This document shows positions 1 to 11,628 of a stretch of DNA of 64,000 bases, piece after piece. This DNA is from Utricularia gibba (lineage: Eukaryota; Streptophyta; Magnoliopsida; Lamiales; Lentibulariaceae): the NCBI GenBank assembly GCA_002189035.1, contig NEEC01000025.1, positions 186,001 through 250,000 of the forward strand, read 5' to 3'. The position numbers and the translations under genes were made by a program. The notes under the pieces are model-generated. The model was not told where the DNA came from and ran no database searches. It was given only the letters and a program-made list of their open reading frames with translations. Each line of letters opens with the position of its first letter. Positions within the stretch are counted from its first letter, which is position 1.

Positions 1-1091
1 GTATCCATTCGACTTCTTGCAACTACAAGTCAAACACTCACTTCTGCAGATTACAACTGATGACCTGTTGCAAGCTGCTCAAATAGAAGAAAGGGGAATG
101 CTGGATAAGAAAGAACGGAGCCTCGAGACATGGAAGCAAGTAGCTATCAATGAAGCAGCAACCGCTGTTGTGGCCATCAACTTCCCAGACCTGAAAAATA
201 TAGAATTTGTAAGCTTTGCTGCTCAAGGCCCATGCTTTTTGATTCTTCCTCAACTGAGTAATCTTGCTATGCAGTTGACTATATCCCCTAGAGCTGGGCG
301 GGAACTGGGCTACGTAAGAATGAAAATGGACTTCATGAAATTCAAACAAGGACTGCTCAGGTACTTATTCAACTGGTCTCCAATGTGTCTTACATCCAAT
401 CACTCGTATGAGCCGAAATGGTTAAACATTTTTTGCTCAGCCGCCAGTCCTTGTTGGATCACATTACTGTCCAACTCGCTCCACGCGCAGCTGATGAACT
501 GTGGTATGGCAAGAACCAGGTATTTATTTGTAATACAATGGCAGTTACTTGGTTACTGTAGCTCTGATTCATATTGTGTTTGCTGCTGATTCTCTCCAGT
601 TGAGCACAATATGGGCAGAGACTTTCGACAATGCTCGATCAGCTGCACGAACCGTGATCCTTGGCGGGCTTTCTGAGAAGCATTACGGCGTCAACAACTT
701 CTGGACTCAAGATCGGATGAATGTACGCACATTTGTTAGTGTTTTTGCAACATTATGCTCATGCTCATCCACAAAATGAACATTGGTATGTAGGATATGG
801 ATGCGGAGGCTCTTCGGATCCTTGAAAGCTGCTATGAGAGAGCAAAAACGGTAAGAATGGAGTGACTTCAGTTGTGCGTTTGGGGTAAAAGCTGAGGCTT
901 TTGGTTTGCAGATTCTTGAGCAAAATGCACAGCTTATGGATGCCGTGGTGGAGAGCCTGATGGAGAAGAAGAGCTTGACGAAGCAAGAATTCTTTAGCCT
1001 GGTGGAGGAGCATGGTTGTTTACAGCCGCTCCTTCCTTCCATTGTCGACCTCAGGGCTGCAAAACAAAAGGAAACCGCTCTTCATACATAG
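1..1091 (+). CDS. FTSHI5: FTSHI5-like inactive FtsH protease, 3' end only
   Basis: The 5' part lies outside the window. Five exons are visible: 1-359, 441-519, 600-722, 794-850 and 912-1091, all joining in frame at GT/AG sites. The product matches the C-terminal M41-like half of Arabidopsis FTSHI5, a plastid-envelope FtsH homologue that has lost protease activity and is needed for chloroplast development. The usual HEAGHA zinc motif reads NEAATA here, so both zinc-binding histidines are gone, as expected of an FtsHi. Conserved blocks include SPRAGRELGYVRMKMD, VQLAPRAADELWYG and NARSAARTVILGGLS, then KKSLTKQEFF near the end. The ATPase (AAA) part is not in the window. Another FtsHi paralogue is possible, but these blocks fit FTSHI5 best. 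Confidence 0.88.
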
Positions 1092-1542
1092 TGGCAGAGA
1101 AGGCAGCTTGGATTACCCTGAATTTTGTGTACAAATTGTGCTAAATGGCAACAGAGAATTTTGATTATCACATCCTTCTGTAAAAAAGACACATTTTGCA
1201 TCTCACCCCAACAAAATTCTATTCCATTCGGTCAAGTTGTGTGATTGCTTTTCAGCACCTGCACATACACCTTATTCTTCTTCTTGCCCGTTCACTTGTT
1301 CTAACACCGGAGAGCCAAAGATCGGAAAAACTGTGACTAACTGTATCTGCTCCCCAAGCCACAGCTACGGGTGTCTAGGAACCATACCACGACCGGATCG
1401 TGCCATTGAGGCTCCAGAATAAAGCCAACGCCTCCAACTGGGTGGCGCTCTCGTGGCAAAGAATCAAGAGGAAGACGGGGCTCAGCAGTGAGAACCATAA
1501 CCTTGCTGCGTTGCTAGAGAGTTGGAAGGTGATTCTACAAAT
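1092..1542. other. Convergent 3' intergenic region
   Basis: This holds the 3' UTR of the FTSHI5-like gene and, on the other strand, that of the GID8-like gene. The short open frame at 1237-1422 has no recognisable content. I see no other gene. Confidence 0.5.
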
Positions 1543-2178
1543 CTACATCTTCAAGAAGTCATTCAAGGAAAAGGGTTGATGGCCATCCTTGCATAGTTCT
1601 TGACTAGCAACCGTCGTCTGCTGTATTAGCCGTTCCATTGTCGAATAGCCAGGGTGCTTGTTGTGTTCAAGGATCGCACAGTTTAGCTTCCTTGCAACTT
1701 CTTGTCTAAGTTCTGGGCTGATCAAGTAAAACATTGGGGACTTCTCAGGTTCTACATATGCAAGAAGAGCCATCAAGTCTTCAAGCTTCTTGACATATTT
1801 CTCCTCTTTCGCAAATGGAAAGAATTTTGACTGTGCAAATCCGAGAGCTTCCTCGATTTTTCTAGAGCGCACAAGCTCGATAAACTGAAGACTCAAAATA
1901 TCAAAGTGAAGATCTTTATTTGCCTCCAACAATCCAGGAACATATTCATCTGTTAACTGAATGGCCTTCGATGCGTTGCCTTCCAACGCAAAATGCAGTA
2001 TCCCTTTCCTTTTCTGCATGTCCTCCATAGTCTCGATAGCATTATTCGCCCCAATACAAGCAACAAACGACTCAAGGGTGTCGATGAAGCAGTTATAGAT
2101 GAGATATGACTGAACAATCTTGTGGATGTCACTCTCACTAACTTCAACCTTATCGTAATCGTGCTGATCAATATCCAT
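1543..2178 (-). CDS. GID8-like LisH/CTLH/CRA protein
   Basis: A single coding exon gives 211 aa. I chose the ATG at 2178 (MDIDQHDYDK) because homologues begin there. The open frame continues upstream, but a pyrimidine/AG acceptor-like site near 2194 suggests a 5' UTR intron. Domains in order are LisH (about 15-47, DIHKIVQSYLIYNCFIDTLE), CTLH (about 55-112, LHFALEGNASKAIQL) and CRA, ending FSLNDFLKM. In yeast and animals this family (GID8/TWA1) forms the scaffold of the GID/CTLH ubiquitin ligase, using LisH for dimerisation. The plant protein is presumed to do the same in nucleus and cytoplasm. RanBPM-type relatives share the domains but carry a SPRY domain, absent here. Confidence 0.85.
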   Translation of the reverse strand: MDIDQHDYDKVEVSESDIHKIVQSYLIYNCFIDTLESFVACIGANNAIETMEDMQKRKGILHFALEGNASKAIQLTDEYVPGLLEANKDLHFDILSLQFIELVRSRKIEEALGFAQSKFFPFAKEEKYVKKLEDLMALLAYVEPEKSPMFYLISPELRQEVARKLNCAILEHNKHPGYSTMERLIQQTTVASQELCKDGHQPFSLNDFLKM

Positions 2179-3411
2179 TTCCCAATTTCCCTGTGCCAAA
2201 TACCCTTCCCCACACAGCAAATAAAGAGCTTTCACCTCACACTAACAAAAGGTCCTTTTTTCAGAATTCTGTTCCAAAACAAATCGTTGCTGATCTGTAT
2301 ACCCTCTGAGACAAACTCTACACCTGCGAAAGGTCATTATTAAAGAAAGCTTTATCAAATAAAAACCAAAACTTGATTCGACCCCAACAACCAACCCCCA
2401 GTAATGAAGAGAAACTGATGAAAATAAAGGATCCCTCAGAAATGCCTATTCTCCTATCGACACGCTACTGAGTGGCAACGATCGATTAAGGTTAAGGCCC
2501 GCAACCTCCACAACGAGGTAGGACCCTTTCCGCCGGCAAAGCCCGCCGCACCCCACCCGCAGCATTGACATTCAATTCAGATTACTAAACTTTTCATGTT
2601 GCCTTTCGAAAAAGAAAAAAAAAACAAGATCACTAAACTTTTCATCCATGGGATCACTCTCATCCCATTCAACCCCACTCCCAGAAAAACTAACACATAC
2701 CACCAACCTTCCGCTGTTCCGATCGACGGCGAATGCGACGCTTATTCAATTCCTCCAGCCCTAGAAATCGAACCCCCTTGGAAAACAAATTCCTTTCCCC
2801 TTGAAAGAGATCCCGCCGTGGCCTCACTTCACATTGAATTATTTTATTAATAAATACTACTTTATTAATAGTACGGAAAATCAACTGGACTCCGTTCAAG
2901 AAGAATCCGACTCTCCCGGGACACGGCTCCGGTTTGCCACTCGCTTCAGCCGCCAACTCAGCTCCGATCAACGACGATCGTCACTGCATAGACCGTCGAG
3001 AACCGTCGCTGAGCAATTCATCATCCTACACCTGAAAAGGAGCTTCGGGTGAACGGATGATTCACTTGCAGACAATGAGGATGATGGTTATACCCTAACC
3101 CCTAAACCTCCAAATACAAAATTATTAAATATTAAATATCAAGAAAAAATGAGCTATGAAAAGAAAATAAAGAAAAATACACTTTAAAGAAGAAAGCATG
3201 CATCCATTAGTAGTGTGATAATCGTTTGGACAAAAATAACTAGCAGTCCAACATGTACGGTGTCCCAGACCCTCGAAAGCCATTAGATATAGAGGCTGCT
3301 CCAAAACAATATACCGAGGAATCTATCTCCATGTGCACGATCTGCTTGCACATCCCACCACCTGCTACACAAGATAATACTCAACCAAGAGGTGTGTGGC
3401 TAGGCATTGCC
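2179..3411. other. Intergenic: leader/promoter of GID8-like gene and 3' UTR of RRM gene
   Basis: Both flanking genes lie on the minus strand. The part near 2179-3050 should hold the leader and promoter of the GID8-like gene. The part near 3412 should hold the 3' UTR of the RRM gene. The 3100-3240 stretch is A-rich. Short open frames on both strands resemble no family I know. Confidence 0.45.
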
Positions 3412-6400
3412 TCAGTTTCCATCTGGCTTCTGTTCTATCCGAACATATGTGAAACTGCGGGTGGAAGGGAGCTTGCTGCTTGCGGCGGCTTGAGCAGGGC
3501 TGCCGGATGCATTCGAGCCAGCCTCTCGTTTCCACTGAAAACTTCTTGAACCGGGCTTGACAGGCACACGAGATCGGTAGAGATTTGGGATACCTCTGGG
3601 GCCAGGAACTCTCCCAAAAGGCTGACCAGGGAATGGAGATGCTCGTGCAGGCAGCCTTGCCTCAGGTTGTGCGGAGGTTTTCTTAGCAATCTGCAGAATG
3701 ACGATGAGACAGTATAGCATAGCATGTAATAGGGGGAAAAAGGCCAAGAAATGGGAAGAAAGAGTTGACACTGCGTAGGATTAAAAAACACATAATGAAT
3801 GAGTATTTAAGTCCTGTGGATGTGTGCCAATGCATTCATCAGTTTGGTTGTTGGATAAGATTAAATGGTGGGTTCTGGGAAATGCTTTGAAACCAACGTG
3901 GCACATAGTTCTATTTCCAAAAAGGCTAGATTTTCAGGAAGTGAATGGTATGAGTAAGAAATGCATGAGTCCATGCACATGCAAGGAAGCAACTATATTT
4001 TTTTGTAGGACAATATGATTGTGTATAACTGAAGCCATCAAAACCGAAATAGGTATCCTTGAAACACATACATTGAGAATGCGAGACATGAAGGATGTCC
4101 CATTCAATGATAACGCAAGTTCAGCAGCATCCTTCCTCATGAACTCTATATAGGCTGACCTACAAAAAAAATAAATGATGGCTAACAAGATAGAAAGAGA
4201 ACTTTCAGAACCAAAACGCACTCTTAATTCCCAAACAGCTCACCCCTTAGGTTGTCCCGTAGTTGGATCAGTCAATATTATAATTTTCAGTATCTCTCCA
4301 AACTTGTTGAAATGCCTCGATAAACTATCCTTGGTGGCACCAAAATGAACCTAGCATTGATAAAATATAGCAGTTGAAGTGACAGGCAGGGCCTTAAAAA
4401 ATCTGGGGGTTAGTTTATGTTGAAGAAGTACAGTTACATTGTTGACAAAGATAGTTCGAGAATCCGCATCTTCTGTCGTCATAACAGTATGATGTGAGCC
4501 TGCAATATTCAAAATGAACTATTACAGATCATAAATTGGCAAATCTAAGAAGATCAAGATAACATGTAGGACGAGGATAACCAACAAACAAAACAAAACA
4601 TCCACATTACCAATTCGTGCCTCAGCCTTCTGAGATATTTGTTGACTTATATTATGTTTTACCTGCAAAGTGAGGGCAACACGAAAGAAGTGAAAAGTTG
4701 CTACAATGTTATAAACGTTAAAAAATGATGATACCAGAAAGTATGGACACCCTACATTTCTGCTAAGAGTAGCCACAGGAGTAATGCTCTTTCTTGTCGT
4801 GATTGCATGCTCAGTGGATTGAATGCCACCAACATGTTTCACAGTATGCATCTCAGTCACATCCTTCTCATCCCTGTTTTGAGGTTTTCTAGCGTTTGCA
4901 GACAAAGATGAAACCTTTCTGGGGTAATTACTAGCCAATGCTTCAGGCCGAATCAATCCATTGTGCAGACCATGCAAATTTTCATTAGGAGAACCAGTAG
5001 ATGAATGGAACATTTGGGAATTCTCTACCCAATTTCCATCAGAGGAACTCAGCTGTGAGACACCTGTAGTTTCCCGTCCCCTCATGTTAAAAACATCTTC
5101 CTGAACATTTTCTGAATGTTTTTGAACAGGAACGACATCATGATGCATCCTTGAGTTCTCATTTTGCACATGATGATAACGTGAATGCACATCAACCATT
5201 TCATTATCTTCATCAACCATACCTCCGGTAGCAAATCCAAATTCCTGACTATTGGGAGCCTTTGAAAAATCACCCCCATGTCCAATCCTATCGAACACAT
5301 TGCGTGACTGCCTAGCTTTGCGGACATCATTGGCAGCTTCTGCCACAGCTTTGATTGCAGCAGACATTGAAAATTGTCTAGTTCGTTTGGGGCGCTCCTC
5401 CTCAGGTGTATCCTCTAATGTTCTGGACACCACGGATCTCAGACGTTTGAGTGAAGGCCTAGACGTGGCAACTGCATCTCGTACAGCAGATTGCAGCAAC
5501 CTTCTTGGAGCACTAACAGATGTTGGCAAAGCATCCCGCTAAAATATTTGAAGGAAATCATCAATATGAAGAAATAAAAATAATCTCCCTAGAAAAAACA
5601 TAACTTTTATGGCTGTCTCAAATAGATTATGCGAAATGTGATATCACCTTTCTCCCCTGTTTATCATCATCTTTACTTCTTTCTAAATCACGGGTTGGCC
5701 TACGAGACAATGACTCTTTTGTTCTTCGAGAGGGTTCCTGTTGGGACTCAGGATGAGTTCTTTTTTTTTTAGTAGTGGTGTCTACCATGCTCCGGGGTGC
5801 ACCAATCTCATTGCCATTCCTTTCTGGAATCTTGTTTTCTTGAGAGTGATTCTCAACGGTATTTATTTCCTTAACATCAATGATAGATATAACTCCCTTG
5901 GGTTCCTCAACATTATCCACATCTTCTGTTTTCACATATAAGGTGATATTTTCTCCTAAATGATCCCAAAGCCTGGAGTGGATAACTACAATGATTTAGA
6001 GATCTAGCCTGAATGCATGAATCATTGTAACATCACTTAAACAAAGCTTACCAAGATACAAAAGGGTCACTATCATCTCCCAGGAACACATCCAACTCAT
6101 TCCTTGCTTCAACTTTCCGCCTACCATTTTTTAACAATACGATGACATAATCCTAGAAGCAAAAAATGTTGAAAATCAGCACTAAGGAAAAGAACTTAAA
6201 AGATAACCAGAGGTTCATTGCCCAAGAACCAAAATGAATGCCCTGAGTTGATTTAGAGGTCACTTAATGGAAAAAATAGTTCTTGTTGCAATTGGGTAAC
6301 AAGGTATAGTAAAAAAACTAAAACAGCATATGCCAATCGCCACGCTATTTAGAAATCATCACTTGACGATATACAAAATATTGCAGTAACGAACATGCAA

Positions 6401-6589
6401 AAACCCTTTTCAGAGCAAAAATCATAACGTATTCCTCAATCAAAAAAACATTTATAGAAAGATTACCACGAGGGTGTCGTCCGTATAATCACCCATATAC
6501 TCCTTCAGCTTTCCCTTAATAACATCGCGAAGCCTGGAAACTCCTTCAACGGAGAAATCCACTCGAAATGTTCGATCCTCCCCCTCCAT
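3412..6589 (-). CDS. RNA-binding protein with N-terminal PWI-like fold and C-terminal RRM
   Basis: Nine exons in transcript order: 6589-6467, 6152-6052, 5972-5648, 5538-4735, 4662-4611, 4499-4438, 4350-4244, 4159-4072 and 3690-3412. They join in frame to 646 aa. Residues 1-80 (MEGEDRTFRVDFSVEGV, then YVIVLLKNGRRKVEARNEL) form the helical PWI-like N-terminus seen in Nab2/ZC3H14-type plant proteins. A disordered middle follows (SRRTKESLSRRP, PTSVSAPRRLLQSAVRDAV). One RRM lies at about 483-555, with RNP2 near RTIFVNN and RNP1 near GSAYIEFM. The basic, Ser/Pro-rich tail includes KKTSAQPEARLPARASPFPG. A role in nuclear poly(A) or mRNA handling is inferred from the architecture. I know no settled symbol. 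Confidence 0.85.
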
Positions 6590-7608
6590 TACCCCAGCAG
6601 GTAAACCAGAAACAGGCTCTTCCTTGAAATGACCTTAACGTAAAACCCACAAAGTAATCTTGAACAAGCTCATTCAATATGACATCACCACATGTTTCCG
6701 TACTACAAAAGGCCCCAAACACAAAAAGTAACGTAATTAGCTTGCACAATGCTCCTCAAAATCGTAGGTAGGGGAATATCTTTCAATCCGCAGCCAAAAA
6801 CCTCACTCGAATTAGAACAGAACCTCTTCCCGTAAACGCAAAACTCGAATTGAACGAGAGGGAGAATCACCCCTCACCGCGGAAGGGTTTTTGCAGAAAT
6901 AAAATGAAATAAAAACGAAATAGCCCAAAACGGTTATGGGCCTTTCCAAGATCACCGCGCTATTTCAACTTTTAACCACAGTAAAAAAAATCCCATTTCA
7001 CCGCGTTGCACCTTTATTCTTACCAACAGGTTAAATTCACAAAAATAAAATTACTACAATAATTCAAGGATTATTTAAATAATAATATCATTTTTTGTTA
7101 TTTATAAATCTCAAATTATTTATTATTGATGCTTCACCACTAATACATTATATTATTTAAAAAATTTAGAACCTTAATTTTACTTTTATTTTTATACTTT
7201 TTACGTAAATTTCGGTTGTTGGCATTTTTCAAAACACCTTATTTAGTATAAATTTCTATTTTCGGAAGAAATTCAAATTTAACCGCAGTGACACTTTGAT
7301 TACAACCCGATGTTTACCGGTAGGTCCTTCAAAAAAGGTGTAATCTCACAACTCAGGCATGCCGTCCAGCGGCGGTTTCTGGGTCCTGCTCCGGCCGACC
7401 GGACCTGCGTAACATGCACACAGCACCCAGTTTGCCCATGAAAAGAGGCCGCCCTTTTTATTCTCTAGTGCAACACAGGCACATGGAATGAGGAAAAGCA
7501 AGTCTGTTGCTTCGCTTAAAAGGGGCGGGCGTACAGCAATCTCGTTCATTTGAAATACCATGGCTCACCATAAATGGAGGTAGACATTGCACAGGGAGGC
7601 GTCAGTGA
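6590..7608. other. Intergenic: RRM gene promoter and makorin 3' region
   Basis: About 6590-6900 is the leader and proximal promoter of the minus-strand RRM gene. About 6990-7300 is strongly AT-rich. About 7330-7608 should be makorin 3' UTR. No further gene is supported. Confidence 0.45.
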
Positions 7609-9225
7609 TCATAGCTGCAAGTTGCTCAGAAAGTCCGAGAGTCTGGGAGCAGTGCAGAGGGGTTCATTAGCAGATGGGATGTGGTGGATATGAAACACAG
7701 GAACGAGAAAGGGAGGCCGGACCTTATGTTTTTGGCGATGACAGTATTTCCATCTTCAGCTCCAAGATGACGAAGGGCCACTTCTTCTAGACGGCCATCA
7801 CGATATGCATGCTGTAAGTCACAACATATAGATTGCAATAGATTGGCTTGTACATATTAAAGTAGAAAGAAAAATTATTGTAGGGTGGATATGTGTTACC
7901 TTGTAAAAGCAGCTAGTTCCAAAGGGGCAGGTACCGCTGCCAAAGTCAAAATGTTTGCAATCTATGGACCTGAAAGGAAACAGAGCTTGATATGGGAAGA
8001 GGAGTAAACATTGGAGAAGAAATGTAGAGGTAAGAGTGAATTACTTCAGTTTGGCTTTGTAGCCATTAACTATCTCCTCCTTTTCTTCATCCGAGAAATA
8101 CCAGATAACACTCGGAATGACAAAATATGACAGCTGCCGACATGTGGGGCATGATCTTAAAGTAGAGGTAACGTCAAAACCATATGTTGGTGAGCGGCTG
8201 CGCCAATTCCTGATACATGATATGCAGAACGGATGGTTACATTCAGAGAGTATCCCAAATTTCCGTTCTGCAGGGGCAGTTTTTGAAAGTACGCGCTCCA
8301 GGCAAACACTGCATTCTATTTCTTGGCTCCGTGCCAATGTTTCCAAGTACTTTTGCCTTTTCTCACATGTTTTCATGTGCTCTTCTCTTTCTTGAGGTCT
8401 AAAAGGATGTAAGCAGTTCTTCTTGCAAGAAGGACAGAGATCCCCATGGACGCGAGGGCAATTTGCACCATAGGGGCATTCTCCAGCAGAGGCAAATGAG
8501 CATATTGGGATGTCCGTAGAGTCAACACCTGCAACATCTGGCACATAATCACTCTGACGTGTTTCAGGCTGCTCAACGTTCACTCCCCAGACAGGTCCAC
8601 TGGGATAGAGAACTGATTCACTGAAAGATGAGCATCCAGGTCCCAGGCCATCAGCCAAAGCAGCACTGGAACGTACTGTACTTGAGTGAAATTCTTCCGC
8701 AGAAGTATGTGCCGTTGAAGGTGAAACTGATGATTGTAACTTAGAAATTTTGATATGATCATATCTACATCGGTCTCCATAAGCACACGCTCCCTTTTGA
8801 TAAAAAGTGCATATCTGCAATTTTTGGATTCGTGGGGAAGTTCACATTATGGACATGAAATACTGCAAAAATAACCAGCTAGAAAGAAAGTTACATTATT
8901 TGCTGGAGCTTTCCAATCGTGTGCGTATTCACAACTTTCACCTTTTAAACATGCCCCATGAGCAAAGAACTTGCACAAAACCCTGAAGTGAACTTATCCT
9001 TATAAACTGATAACATAGAGATATAAAATGTAAAGCTTATTTAACAGTTTCTGTCACACGAAGTCAAATATTGTGGAAAATCATTGGAACTACAATCCCA
9101 CACCCCCCTAGCTTTGACGAGTTTTAACTACCAACGCAGGCAAGTGAACTTACAAAAAGGAGCACCAGACAAACAGAAAAGTCATAAGCAAATTAAAAGG
9201 TTACGGATGTATACCTTTTGGACAT
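7609..9225 (-). CDS. MKRN: Makorin RING/CCCH E3 ubiquitin ligase
   Basis: Six exons in transcript order: 9225-9215 (only 11 nt, MSK plus two bases), 8982-8895, 8814-8045, 7969-7900, 7811-7723 and 7642-7609. They encode 353 aa. The order is that of makorins: CCCH finger C7-C15-C21-H25, a second finger starting C35, a third CCCH finger followed by the makorin Cys-rich box ([13 protein letters not shown]), a C3HC4 RING (CSVCLERVL to SCPTCRQ) and a last CCCH finger ([21 protein letters not shown]). Makorins are RNA-binding E3 ligases; the plant gene has been linked to growth and germination. All metal ligands are present. The tiny first coding exon is easily missed by gene finders. Confidence 0.93.
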
Positions 9226-9895
9226 TTCTGATAACTCTGACGAAGGCTCGAGAGCAGAGCAATGAACCTACATATAACACAAGACAATCACAGAAGCAAT
9301 AAAGGAGAACTGCAACCTACAACTCATGACAGAGTTACAAATATGTATTCAGCTTCGCGTCATGGAAAAAACCCACCAATTAGAGAAATTGTTGTTGCTC
9401 AAAGAACCTATATTCACACATCTATCATTCTTGCGCATAATCAAATCCGTTTTATTAAACTCATAACCTTCCTGGATTTTTCAAAGTAATAAGCAACACA
9501 TGGAAGATTAAAATAGTCCGAGAAACGGAAATAACCTGTTCTTCAGGGAAAAGAGGAAGAATGTATCTGTAAAAGCAGACGCCTGTGATCCCCCTGCACA
9601 GAGTGATGATCAGATGGCATATGCGGAAAGACAAAAATGCAATCACCAATGAACCTCACAATCCTGGGATAAGAAAGCAGAGATTTGAGCGAAGGCTCGA
9701 ACCCTAGACCGAAGACAAAAACACAATTTGGGGGATAAATTAGAACCGGCGCCAAGCCGATTATTTCGGTTTAAGCGGCAAGCCGGGTCCGGTTCGGCTG
9801 CTAACGGCCAGTTGACCGCGCCTGCCTGCGGCGGCGGATAACGTACAACCCCCGGCATCCCGATACCCAGAACCGCTCCAGATTTCTCGTCTCCA
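9226..9895. other. Divergent gap between makorin and the PSRP2 pseudogene
   Basis: This holds the makorin leader and promoter, read leftwards. The right end (about 9730-9890) is GC-richer and probably once served the PSRP2 copy that starts at 9896. I could not place a TATA box with confidence. Confidence 0.4.
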
Positions 9896-10800
9896 ATGGC
9901 TACAGTTTCTTGTTCGCTATCCCTAACTTCTCTGAAGCTTCAGCAAAAGCCCACTGAATCCATCCAATTCCAACCTCGGCTGTCGAATCTCAAGTTCCTG
10001 CTTGTGAAACACCAATCATTCTCTTTCAGAAGACGCTTACTTTATCAGAAACCGCTGCTGTTGCATTCTTAGACTCCTCCCCGCGGTATGAAGGTTGTAC
10101 ATCGGCAACATTCGGTCCGTTATCAACGACGAACTCCGGAAAATCTGCGAGAGAGCACCGCAATGTCGAGAAGGCCGAGGTGGGTCTTTTCATCTCATCG
10201 CTTTCCAATGAAGATTGCTACTTGTTATTAGAAGCTCTTACTTTGGTACATCACAATAGACTCTGAATGAATGAATGTAAGCTTTCTACCCGATTTTTCA
10301 TACGGTTTTCGGCGTTTTCTTGAAGGTAATGAACGACCAGTACAGAGCGAGGAGGCATCGGTTTGGGATTATCACAACGGAAACCATCGTGCTTGCAAAT
10401 ACAGCTGCTGAATAGCTTAATGGAACAGTAACTTCGTTGCTACAGAGCATGATTTTTTATTTCCAAGAAGCGTTTTTTATAATCGTCCTTCTAGAGATGA
10501 TTTGGTTTGGATGATTCTTAGCAAGTCGAAGACGCAAGATCACAGTGAACCCACTTCCATCTTTGGACTTGTCGTTGGTTCAAGCTGAAGAAGCTGCAAT
10601 TTGGGGCAAAGGTTTATATGGGTAAGCTTGCAAAAACAGGGATTACAGACATAATGAAAAGCTTCTTCTATGAGAAGGGAATTACTCTTGGTGTCAAGGC
10701 ATCCAGAGTTCCTGGGACCTCAAAATCCAATAGCTATGGCTTTGTTTTGTTCGCTTCTGAAGAGGATGCCGAAGCTGCCATTTCTGCTCCAAACAGCAAG
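9896..10800 (+). pseudogene. PSRP2: Decayed copy of plastid ribosomal protein PSRP2 (two-RRM)
   Basis: The start (MATVSCSLSLTSLKLQ) is the transit peptide of plastid-specific 30S ribosomal protein 2. RRM1 pieces follow (RLYIGNI, then EHRNVEKAEV in another frame), and RRM2 near 10610-10800 is readable (GFVLFASEEDAEAAI is nearly canonical). Exon remnants are about 9896-10189, 10326-10427 and 10522-10800, with GT/AG intron borders still visible, so this is a DNA-level duplicate and not a retrocopy. Damage includes a stop after about 57 codons, at least three frame changes in exon 1, a TAG near 10413 in exon 2 and another shift before RRM2. The last exon (the EGQKIRVNKA-type end) is absent. The sequence becomes AT-rich right after the donor at 10801. 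Confidence 0.85.
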
Positions 10801-11628
10801 GTATGGAGCTTCCAACAATCAAACAGCTTCCATCTTGTTCATTTCCCACTATTTGCATGGGAGGCGCTTTATTTTTATTAGAGTTGGTTTGATAACAATT
10901 TATTACTATGTTTAAATATAGTGTAATATTTGATAATCAAAAATAAAAATCTAAATATATAAATAATATAAATATAATTAGTTTCTTCTTCATTCATGTA
11001 TATTATTTATATACTCAAAAAATAAGTATATAAATGGTATAGTTAATCAAACAGCTATATATATGTAAATTTAAATATAAATTTTCTATATGTATCTATC
11101 AAATACCCTATTATAAAAATGGATGATGGTGATTGGTGTAAGGAATTTTTTACCAAAAGCATTTCACCTTCTTCCAGTCCATCCATCCAAGAGGCGTCTG
11201 AAGCCCAAACGTTGTCTCAGAAAATAAAAAATGTGAAGCCCAGAAAACAACATCACTTGGCCCAGAAATAGGACGCAACCCAAGGCCGCCATCGCTCCAT
11301 GTCACTTTCTTAAGAGATCCGCGGATATCTATTTAGTTCTATCTCCAGTTGCTGTCCCTCATACGAACGAGGCTTGATTGCTGAATCGGAATCTGCTATC
11401 TAATCTTCGCTTCGGGGATCGGGTTAGTTGATGAAATGATGGAAGGTTTTCGTTTTGTATGGAAACAAGGACCAGGGATGCCCCTTAGTGGTGTTTTCGC
11501 GGTTCAATATAGCCGCCGTTACTGAATTTTGGTACCGTCGGATGATTGTTTGATCCGTTTTGCTGTTTGAGGTTTAGATTCTACTGTCGATCGAAGTGGG
11601 TTTTATTGTATTGTGTTCTTTACGGCCG
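10801..11628. other. AT-rich gap and leader of the RING gene
   Basis: About 10870-11110 is very AT-rich, without coding signal. About 11290-11628 is probably the 5' leader and promoter of the RING gene starting at 11629. No lost last exon of PSRP2 could be found here. Confidence 0.45.
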
